5,754 bases of DNA from Deltaproteobacteria bacterium (GTDB lineage: Bacteria; Myxococcota; Polyangia; Haliangiales; Haliangiaceae), in the NCBI GenBank assembly GCA_018262455.1, contig JAGSPR010000417.1, positions 1 through 5,754 on the forward strand, written 5' to 3'. Positions 1-5,754 of this stretch are shown piece by piece (the stretch's first letter is position 1; each line of letters begins with the position of its first letter). The notes under the pieces are model-generated. The model worked only from the letters and a program-made list of their open reading frames with translations, was not told where the DNA came from and did no database searches. The position numbers were made by a program, and so were the translations under genes.

Positions 1-566
1 AGTGACGCCCGAAACTCCTCGGTGCACACCACCCGATGGCGGTAGTTGGGATGATCGATCTCGAGCGCGATCGGGGTCCCTGGCATGGCGAGCGCCGTGC
101 GCGCCTCGGGCGACAACGGGTAGCGCGTGTACTGGACGGCGGAGATCTTGTCATCGGTCGAGCGTCCGGGTTCGAAGGCAGCGCGGATCGCGTGCGGCCC
201 GATATGGAGGATGACGTGTTCGTCGAGGCCAACGAGCTGCTTGAGGACGACATAGGCATCTGCGTCGGGAGGGAGCTCGATGAACAGCGTCGCCGCGAGT
301 GAGCTCTCATCCGGCATCAGCTCGTTGTAGACCGCGATCTCGGACTCGATCTGCGGTTCGGCCGTCAGGGACTCGGCGCGCAGGATCTCCTCGATCTGGA
401 GCGTCAGCGTGTGGCGATTCTCGAACACGAGCGAGACGAGGTCGCCGATCAGGATTCGACGGGGAAGCTTGAGCGCGATCACGCGATGACGGTAGTCGTC
501 GCGGATCGGCCCGTAGAGGGCAGGACCCTTGATGTCCCGCCGGGTGATGGGGCGGACCAGGCTCAT
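1..566 (-). CDS. DUF3501 family protein, C-terminus cut off by the window edge
   Basis: Read leftward from an ATG at 566-564, this frame stays open for 188 codons to the left edge without a stop. The product begins [12 protein letters not shown] and contains RHRVIALK, then [11 protein letters not shown], then QIEEILRAE, then YNELMPDE, and near the end [13 protein letters not shown]. This order of blocks is what I recognise as DUF3501, a bacterial family of about 190-200 residues, so only a few residues should be missing. No signal peptide or membrane segment is visible, so it is probably cytoplasmic. The family has no established biochemical function. As I recall, it is often found beside rubrerythrin and an Fe-S oxidoreductase, and a rubrerythrin lies directly upstream here. 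The two genes are separated by a terminator, so this gene probably has its own promoter in the 70 bases before it. Its ribosome binding site is weak (AGGT just before the ATG). Family call is firm; role is unknown. Confidence 0.88.
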   Translation of the reverse strand, partial: MSLVRPITRRDIKGPALYGPIRDDYRHRVIALKLPRRILIGDLVSLVFENRHTLTLQIEEILRAESLTAEPQIESEIAVYNELMPDESSLAATLFIELPPDADAYVVLKQLVGLDEHVILHIGPHAIRAAFEPGRSTDDKISAVQYTRYPLSPEARTALAMPGTPIALEIDHPNYRHRVVCTEEFRAS

Positions 567-636
567 GTGACCTGTGTACCACGCTCGTGCAGCAGGCGAC
601 CGAGGTTCGAGAGCTCGGGTCCGCCGAAACGATCAC

Positions 637-669
637 AAAAAAAGACGGGCCCTGCATCGCAGGACCCGT
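637..669 (-). terminator. Intrinsic terminator after the rubrerythrin gene
   Basis: On the minus strand an 11-base arm (ACGGGTCCTGC) is followed by a three-base loop (GAT), the matching arm (GCAGGGCCCGT), and then C and seven T. All 11 positions pair in the minus-strand RNA, one of them as G-U. In a plus-strand RNA that position would be an A-C mismatch and no U-tract would follow, so the element works leftward. It begins 22 bases after the rubrerythrin stop codon and ends 70 bases before the DUF3501 start. It should therefore end most rubrerythrin transcripts, and any read-through from the carboxypeptidase gene further upstream. Confidence 0.93.
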
Positions 670-691
670 TCGTCACTCGCGGTCGGGAGCT

Positions 692-1117
<426 letters not shown>

Positions 1118-1125
1118 GGTTCGTG

Positions 1126-1133
1126 CTCCTTTT
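1126..1133 (-). promoter_or_regulatory. Strong ribosome binding site of rubrerythrin
   Basis: The minus strand reads AAAAGGAG, then 8 bases, then ATG at 1117. It is the best Shine-Dalgarno match in the window and settles the start of the rubrerythrin gene. The other four genes have weak or no visible sites, so strong translation of rubrerythrin is likely. Confidence 0.85.
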
Positions 1134-1142
1134 GGTGATGCG

Positions 1143-1171
1143 TTGGTACCATTGCCCCACCACCGCAGCAA
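1143..1171 (-). promoter_or_regulatory. Possible sigma-70-like promoter of rubrerythrin
   Basis: In the 79-base gap upstream of rubrerythrin the minus strand holds TTGCTG (1166-1171), a 17-base spacer, and TACCAA (1143-1148). A TGG just before the second hexamer resembles an extended -10. Each hexamer matches the consensus at only about three of six positions, so the call rests mainly on ideal spacing and location. It predicts a short leader of roughly 25 bases carrying the strong ribosome binding site. The -10 region includes the 8-base palindrome TGGTACCA, which could bind a regulator. If the promoter is wrong, rubrerythrin would depend on read-through from the carboxypeptidase gene, after which I see no terminator. 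Confidence 0.3.
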
Positions 1172-1196
1172 CGCCTACGCGGCAGCGTCGCGCCGG

Positions 1197-2786
1197 CTAC
1201 TTTGCGTCGAGGTATGCCGCGAGTGAATCGACCATCTCGTCTGCCATCGCGCGCACGGTTCCGCGCTGACCGGGAGGGATGTCGTTGGCGAGAATCGCGA
1301 ACGCGAGCAGGTGTCCTCCATCGACGCCGACATAGCCGGCGAGGGTGGAGACCTTGTCGAGCGTCCCGGTCTTCGCGCGAACCCGCCCCTGCGCCGGCTT
1401 GCCGACCCACCGTCGCGCGAGCGTGCCGTCGAGCCCACCGACCGGGAGCGACGCGACGAGATCGGGCCCGATCCGGTAGTCCTTGTGCGCCGCGACGAGC
1501 AACGTCAGCAGCTGTCTCGGGCTGACCTCGGTGGACGAGTACAAGCCCGATCCGTTCTCGGTGCGATACTTGCCCGCGATCCCGAGCTTGGTGAGCTGGA
1601 CGTGGAGCGCGGCCAGGGCGTCGGCCCAGGTCGCCGCCCCCATCGGGGACTTGGTCTCGGCGCCGAGCGTCTTCAGCACGGTCTCGGCGATGTTGTTGTC
1701 GGAGTGCTTGTTCATCGCGCGCAGCACGTCTGCGAGGGTCGGGCTGTCGTGGGCCGCGATGAGCCGGGCGCCCGGCGGGACCGGCCCGAGCACGATCTGT
1801 CGCTGCCTGAGCTTCACGCCATGCTCCGCGAGCGCTTGCTTGAACACCTCGGCGGCAAACCGGGTCGGATCGTCGACCCGACGCCGCGGGTCCCAGCTGC
1901 CCTGACCGTCCCGGATCTGACCCGTCACCTCGAGCTCGACGAGATCCTGCTTCGGCTTGGATTCGACGCGCAGCCTCGTGCGGCCGTGCGTCACGCTCGT
2001 GACCTCGTCCTTCGTGATCTTCAGGTAATCGGCCAGATCTGGCTCGACGGTGACCCGCGCCGCTCCGTCGGGGAGGGCGACCACGACGACGGTAAAGGCG
2101 CTCTGGGCGACCGCGAAGCTCGAGATCGGCGCGCGAAACCCGGCATGTTCCTTCGGCTGCTCGTCGAAGTGCGGCGGCTCGGTGACCCCGTCGAAGTAGC
2201 TCGCGTCGACCACCAGCCGACCTTCGATCGTGTGGATCCCGCGGGCCGCGACCTCACCAGCGAGCGCGCGCAGGTTGTCGACCGACAGCACCGGATCGCC
2301 GCGGCCGCGGATGTAGAGGTCGCCGGTCAGCGTGCCCTTGGCATCGGGGATCCCGGCGAACACCGAGGTTCGCCAGCGGAATCCACCGCCGAGTGCTGAC
2401 AGCGCGGCGATCGACGTCAGGAGCTTCGCATTGGACGCCAGGTTCAGGCCCCGCTCGGCGTCGCGCGACACGAGCTCCTTGCCGGTCGTCAGGTCGACCA
2501 CGGCGTAGCCGACCCGGGCGCGCGCGATCGTCGGCCGAGTGGTCAGCGCGGCGTTGAACCGGTTGTGCAGCCAGGTCACCTTGCCGCCCGGATCGGTCGG
2601 AGCCACGGGCGCGCTCCCCGTGGAGCTGGCCGCCACACCGTCCTCGTCATCGGGATTCGATGCAGGGACTGGATCCGGCGCTGATCCTGAACCCGAGCCG
2701 CCTTGCGAGCGGGCGAGATCGCTGTTGATACTGACGGCGAGGAGCACGAGCAGTGCCGGCCCACCACCCAGACGCGACAGCTTCAC
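1197..2786 (-). CDS. dacB: D-alanyl-D-alanine carboxypeptidase/endopeptidase, PBP4 type (peptidase family S13)
   Basis: The product has 529 residues and is exported to the periplasm. It removes the terminal D-Ala of peptidoglycan pentapeptides and may cut D-Ala-mDAP cross-links. All three penicillin-binding motifs are present in order: SxxK as Ser118-Asn-Ala-Lys121 (catalytic serine 118), SxN as Ser362-Asp-Asn364, and Lys472-Thr-Gly474. Two other S13 landmarks are GDLYIRGRGDPVLS (155-168) and NGSGL (411-415). The long insert between the first two motifs is typical of PBP4. The N-terminus (MKLSRL, then a hydrophobic run to about residue 26) is a signal peptide. It is followed by a linker of about 40 residues rich in Gly, Ser, Pro, Ala and Asp, which makes the protein longer than E. 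coli PBP4 (about 477). The start is a GTG; a stop lies five codons upstream in frame, so no earlier start exists. It diverges from the solute-binding protein gene across 23 bp. Rubrerythrin follows 79 bases downstream. Confidence 0.95.
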   Translation of the reverse strand: MKLSRLGGGPALLVLLAVSINSDLARSQGGSGSGSAPDPVPASNPDDEDGVAASSTGSAPVAPTDPGGKVTWLHNRFNAALTTRPTIARARVGYAVVDLTTGKELVSRDAERGLNLASNAKLLTSIAALSALGGGFRWRTSVFAGIPDAKGTLTGDLYIRGRGDPVLSVDNLRALAGEVAARGIHTIEGRLVVDASYFDGVTEPPHFDEQPKEHAGFRAPISSFAVAQSAFTVVVVALPDGAARVTVEPDLADYLKITKDEVTSVTHGRTRLRVESKPKQDLVELEVTGQIRDGQGSWDPRRRVDDPTRFAAEVFKQALAEHGVKLRQRQIVLGPVPPGARLIAAHDSPTLADVLRAMNKHSDNNIAETVLKTLGAETKSPMGAATWADALAALHVQLTKLGIAGKYRTENGSGLYSSTEVSPRQLLTLLVAAHKDYRIGPDLVASLPVGGLDGTLARRWVGKPAQGRVRAKTGTLDKVSTLAGYVGVDGGHLLAFAILANDIPPGQRGTVRAMADEMVDSLAAYLDAK

Positions 2787-2799
2787 GGCCTCACGATAT

Positions 2800-2812
2800 C
2801 ACGACCGTCGTG
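2800..2812. repeat. Perfect short inverted repeat in the divergent gap
   Basis: The plus strand reads CACGAC-C-GTCGTG, two 6-base arms that are exact reverse complements around one base. It occupies the right part of the 23-bp gap (2787-2809) between the two divergent GTG starts and includes the GTG of the solute-binding protein. A second copy of CACGA lies 8 bases to the left (2792-2796), next to the palindrome GATATC (2795-2800). It could be an operator acting on both genes, or a small mRNA hairpin (5 pairs, loop CCG) covering the start codon. Short inverted repeats also arise by chance in G+C-rich DNA, so its function is unproven. Confidence 0.4.
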
Positions 2813-4345
2813 CGGCTCCCGCTCGTCGTCTGGTTCGTCCTCGCGGGGGCGTGCACCCCTCGCACGCGCCGCCCCCCCGACGACACGCTCGTCGTGCTGA
2901 TCGAGGCCGCGATGACGACCGCGGATCCGCGCTACGCGATCAACGGCCTCGACCGCAAGCTCAGCCACCTCGTCAACCCCGGGCTCACCGTGGTCGACTC
3001 GCCCACGCTCGCCCCCCAGCTCGCGCTCGCCTCGAAGGTCGAGCACGTCGACGAGCTGACCTGGGAGGTCACGATCCGGCCGGATGCGAAGTTCTCCGAT
3101 GGCAGCGCGGTCACCGCGGCCGACGTCGCCGGCACCTATCGCGAGCTGATCGCGCCGGACTCGGAGAGCCTGTTCCACAAGGGCATGGCCGAGCGGTTCT
3201 CGTCGATCGAGGTCACCGGCGAGCGCACCGTGCGGTTTCACCTGAAGGGCCCGCTCGCGACGTTCATGACCGACATCGATTTCGGCATCGTGTCGTACCG
3301 CGATGGCAAGCCGGAGAGCGGCAGGACGCTCGGTGCCGGAGCGTTCGTCGTCCGAGAGATCACGTCTTCGCACGTGCTGCTCGATGCGAATCCGCACCAC
3401 TTCGGCACCAAGCCGAAGACCCCGCACGTCGAGATCAAGTTCGTCCGCGACGGTGCCGCTCGCCTGCTCATGCTCGTCGGTGGTTCGGCGGATCTGATCC
3501 AGAACGCCGCGCGACCCGACCTGCTCGAGGACGTTCGCGAGAAGCCGCGCGTCAAGCTCGAGGCCGGGCCGAGCGTGTTCCTCACCTACCTGCTGATCAA
3601 CAACACCGATCCGCTGTTCCAGGACCGTCGCGTCCGCCAGGCGATCGCGATGGCGATCGATCGCCCGGCGATCATCGCGGCGAGGTTCGGCGGCCGCGCC
3701 CAGCTCGCGACCGGGCTGTTGCCGGCGACTCACTGGGCGTACGCGAAGGACGCCCGGCACTGGGACCACGACGTCGCACGTGCCAGGCAGCTGCTCGACG
3801 AGGCCGGCTTCCGCGATCCGGATGGCGATGGCCCGCTGCCGCGATTCTCCGTCGTCTACAAGACGAGCTCCGACGCGTTCCGGGTCGCGGTCGCCGGGGT
3901 GATCGCGGCTCAGCTCGCCGATGTCGGGATCGACGTCGAGGTGCGATCGTTCGAGTTCGCGACGTTCTTCGCCGACGTCAAGAAGGGTACCTACCAGCTC
4001 GCGTCGATGCAGACCGCCGAGATCACCGAGCCGGACTTCTACTACACGTACTTCCACTCGTCGTGGATCCCGAGCGCGCAGAACCCCGATGGCTACAACC
4101 GGTGGCGTTACCGCAACCCCGAGGTCGATCGGCTCACCGAGGCGGGACGCCGCGAGGTCGACGTCGACAAGCGAAGGGCGCTGTACGGCGAGGTGCAGCG
4201 GATCGTCGCGCTCGATGTCCCCATCGTGCCGCTGTGGCACGAGGACAACGTGGTGCTGTCGAACGTCGACGTCCAGGGCTTCACGATCACGCCGAACGCC
4301 CGGCTGATCGGGCTGCGCGACGCGTGGAAGACCCGTCAAAAGTGA
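2810..4345 (+). CDS. Family 5 extracellular solute-binding protein (peptide/nickel ABC transporter type), probable lipoprotein
   Basis: From the GTG at 2810 the product has 511 residues, normal for the DppA/OppA class (SBP_bac_5). These proteins capture oligopeptides, nickel chelates or similar solutes in the periplasm and pass them to an ABC permease. Family landmarks are Trp85 with FSDGSAVTAADV (95-106), NNTDPLFQDRRVRQAIAMAI (264-283, followed by Asp-Arg), and YNRWRYRNPEVDRL from residue 429. The N-terminus MRLPLVVWFVLAGAC is a short lipoprotein-like signal with Cys15 as the likely lipidated residue. The lipobox is imperfect, with Ala at -3 and Leu at -4. An upstream in-frame ATG at 2753 would add 19 unlikely residues ahead of the signal and overlap the divergent carboxypeptidase gene, so I prefer the GTG. 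No clear ribosome binding site is seen. No permease or ATPase gene is present in the window. The L,D-transpeptidase gene follows after 46 bases, probably in the same transcript. The ligand cannot be read from the sequence. Confidence 0.9.
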   Translation: MRLPLVVWFVLAGACTPRTRRPPDDTLVVLIEAAMTTADPRYAINGLDRKLSHLVNPGLTVVDSPTLAPQLALASKVEHVDELTWEVTIRPDAKFSDGSAVTAADVAGTYRELIAPDSESLFHKGMAERFSSIEVTGERTVRFHLKGPLATFMTDIDFGIVSYRDGKPESGRTLGAGAFVVREITSSHVLLDANPHHFGTKPKTPHVEIKFVRDGAARLLMLVGGSADLIQNAARPDLLEDVREKPRVKLEAGPSVFLTYLLINNTDPLFQDRRVRQAIAMAIDRPAIIAARFGGRAQLATGLLPATHWAYAKDARHWDHDVARARQLLDEAGFRDPDGDGPLPRFSVVYKTSSDAFRVAVAGVIAAQLADVGIDVEVRSFEFATFFADVKKGTYQLASMQTAEITEPDFYYTYFHSSWIPSAQNPDGYNRWRYRNPEVDRLTEAGRREVDVDKRRALYGEVQRIVALDVPIVPLWHEDNVVLSNVDVQGFTITPNARLIGLRDAWKTRQK

Positions 4346-4391
4346 GGCGTTCGCCGGCGCGTTCGGCTGCGGCTCGTGGAATCATCAAGGG

Positions 4392-5684
4392 GTGATCCGG
4401 TGGCTTGTGGTCGGTACGTGCTTGCTCGTCGCCGGCTCGGTCGACGCGCGACCCAAGCCTGGCGCCGAGCTCGCGCTCGCCGACCTCGCGTGGCCCACCA
4501 CGACGCACTCCGCGCGTGCGCTGACCTCCGCCGCCGTCTTGCGGAGCGCAGGCCAGCGCACCCGGCTCGGCAAGCTGGCGGTCGGTACCCGCATCGCCTG
4601 GAAGCGCATCGTCGCCGCCAGCGATCGCTGCGGGGCGTATCTCGAGCTCGAGCCGCGGGGCTGGGTCTGCGCCAAGGACCTCGCGCCGAGCGACCTCCCG
4701 CCGGTCGCCGCGACCCAGGCAGATCCCGCGCAGATCGTCGACTACATCCTCGCCCAGACCCGGTTCGGCGTCCGCCCGCAGGGCTCACCCGCCTATGACT
4801 CGGTCGCGGCGATCGAGCGCGGTCGTGCGACGAAGCAGCTGGTCGGCTGGACGTTCCTGAACGACACGATCGCGGCGGTCGCGGTGGTCGGCGGCTCCGT
4901 GTTCGTGAAGACGATCCAGGGCTACGTGGCAGTCGGCAACCTGATGGCACGGCCGGCCTCCGACTTCGAAGGCCTCCCGATCACCGCATCGACGTCGTGG
5001 CCGTTCGCGTGGGCGATGCCAGACGAGCGCGATGCGCGGGTGGCCGTGCGCAGCACTCCGAGCGCCAAGGCCGCGCAGGTCCGCGAGCTGGAGCGGCGCG
5101 CCATCGTCAACGTGCTCGAGACGAAGGACCGCTTCGCGCGGATCGGCGACGCCGAGTGGGTGGCGGTTGCCGAGCTGCGCATCGCGAAGTCCTCACCCCG
5201 GCCGCGCGGGGTGCGCGCCGACGAGCGCTGGCTCGATGTCGACCTCGATCAGAACGTGCTGGTCGCCTACGAAGGTGACAAGCCGGTCTACGCGACGCTC
5301 GTCTCGACCGGCTTTGGCTCGACACCGACCAGCTTGCACCGCATCGTCAGGAAGGTCGCCCTCACCCGGTTGGTCAGCCCGGCCGTTGCCCTCGGGACGT
5401 GGGACGTCCCCGACGCGCCGTTCTGGATGGAGTTTCGGAAGTACTACGCGGTTCACGGCGCCTACTGGCACGACAGCTTCGGCAAGAAGCGAGGCCACGG
5501 CTGCGTCAACGTCTCGCCGCGCGATGGCCGCCAGCTGTTCGACTGGACGTACCCGCAGGTCCCGGTCGGCTGGCAGGAAGCCGAGGGGGACGGCACGCCG
5601 ATCCGGATCCGCAACCGGGCGGTGCCGGACCCGCCGTGGACCGACTACGACACCGATCCGCCGGTGCCGATCAAAGCGCCCTAG
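4392..5684 (+). CDS. Secreted L,D-transpeptidase (YkuD domain) with SH3-like domains
   Basis: The product has 430 residues. L,D-transpeptidases use an active-site cysteine to join tetrapeptide stems into 3-3 cross-links, or to attach proteins to peptidoglycan, and resist most penicillins. The catalytic block lies in the C-terminal half: a YkuD start near 278 (RWLDVDLDQNVLVAYEGDKP), His355 in AVHGAYWHD, then His369-Gly-Cys371 in RGHGCVNVSP, with Cys371 the nucleophile. The usual SHGC serine is Gly368 here. Before it are two probable SH3-like segments. The first is at about 47-97 with Cys80 and Cys93 able to form a disulfide. The second is at about 215-265 (VAVRSTPS ... EWVAVAELR). Such domains often bind cell wall. 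The N-terminus MIRWLVVGTCLLVAGSVDA is a Sec signal peptide; Cys10 is not in a good lipobox. The Pro/Asp-rich tail ends VPIKAP. The start is GTG, with a weak GGA/AAGG region before it. It lies 46 bases behind the solute-binding protein on the same strand, so the two are probably co-transcribed. Confidence 0.92.
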   Translation: MIRWLVVGTCLLVAGSVDARPKPGAELALADLAWPTTTHSARALTSAAVLRSAGQRTRLGKLAVGTRIAWKRIVAASDRCGAYLELEPRGWVCAKDLAPSDLPPVAATQADPAQIVDYILAQTRFGVRPQGSPAYDSVAAIERGRATKQLVGWTFLNDTIAAVAVVGGSVFVKTIQGYVAVGNLMARPASDFEGLPITASTSWPFAWAMPDERDARVAVRSTPSAKAAQVRELERRAIVNVLETKDRFARIGDAEWVAVAELRIAKSSPRPRGVRADERWLDVDLDQNVLVAYEGDKPVYATLVSTGFGSTPTSLHRIVRKVALTRLVSPAVALGTWDVPDAPFWMEFRKYYAVHGAYWHDSFGKKRGHGCVNVSPRDGRQLFDWTYPQVPVGWQEAEGDGTPIRIRNRAVPDPPWTDYDTDPPVPIKAP

Positions 5685-5754
5685 CCGCCGTTCGACCACC
5701 GCGCGGCCGATCCCTGGGGTTAGTCGGGTTGTGGCTCGGGGCGGGCGACCCGTA

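Noticed and set aside
1118..1171. An 18-residue N-terminal extension of rubrerythrin from an ATG at 1171
   Set aside because: The residues [18 protein letters not shown] do not match the family, and a strong ribosome binding site sits inside this stretch at the right distance from the ATG at 1117.
1311..2399. A 362-codon open frame antisense to the carboxypeptidase
   Set aside because: It lies wholly inside a gene with three intact catalytic motifs, has a low-information composition and no ribosome binding site I could see.
2753..2809. An earlier ATG start for the solute-binding protein
   Set aside because: It would put 19 polar residues before the signal sequence and overlap the first codons of the divergent carboxypeptidase gene.
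3641..3685. A dense run of GATC/GCGATCG-like words
   Set aside because: It encodes the conserved RQAIAMAIDRPAII segment of the binding protein, and the words follow from repeated Ile, Ala and Asp codons with G/C endings. It does not look like a separate repeat element.
2783..4339. A 518-codon open frame antisense to the solute-binding protein
   Set aside because: It mirrors the binding protein codon by codon, with the Arg/Asp/Val/Leu-rich composition typical of antisense frames, and shows no recognisable domain or signal.
2539..4395. A 618-codon open frame on the plus strand across the divergent gap
   Set aside because: It is very rich in Arg, Ala, Pro and Ser with no family pattern. It overlaps the end of one well-supported gene and all of another in a different frame. 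Long chance frames are expected in DNA this G+C-rich.
5720..5754. A possible 3' end of a convergent minus-strand gene (RVARPEPQPD then stop)
   Set aside because: Only ten codons are visible and they carry no family information. The composition looks plausible, but a chance frame of this length is common. The rest of 5685-5754 shows no clear terminator or other feature.

Overview
The window is very G+C-rich, with most codons ending in G or C. It is packed with five bacterial protein genes and under 5% non-coding DNA. The gene types, the GTG starts and the style of the secreted proteins suggest a Gram-negative, probably aerobic bacterium of the myxobacterial (Myxococcota, former Deltaproteobacteria) kind. 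That placement is an inference from gene style, because no rRNA or other marker is present.

Layout: the left half reads leftward on the minus strand. In transcription order it holds a PBP4-type D-alanyl-D-alanine carboxypeptidase (1197-2786), a short rubrerythrin without a rubredoxin domain (692-1117), a strong intrinsic terminator (637-669), and a DUF3501 protein (566 leftward) that runs off the left edge a few codons before its end. The right half reads rightward. It holds a family 5 (peptide/nickel-type) extracellular solute-binding protein (2810-4345) and, 46 bases later, a secreted SH3-like/YkuD L,D-transpeptidase (4392-5684). The two halves diverge from a gap of only 23 bp that contains a small perfect inverted repeat.

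Two functional themes sit side by side. Around the divergent point is a cell-envelope set. The carboxypeptidase trims pentapeptide stems to tetrapeptides, which are the acyl donors used by L,D-transpeptidases, and the binding protein between them could handle peptides, perhaps wall-derived ones (inference). To the left is a peroxide or iron stress pair, rubrerythrin and DUF3501. In other genomes, as I recall, this pair is often accompanied by an Fe-S oxidoreductase, which would have to lie beyond the left edge here.

I saw no mobile element, CRISPR array, tRNA, rRNA or clear phage gene. Each gene belongs to a recognised family. The interest lies in the gene combination, the orphan binding protein, the missing rubredoxin domain and the compact divergent control region, not in a clearly new system.
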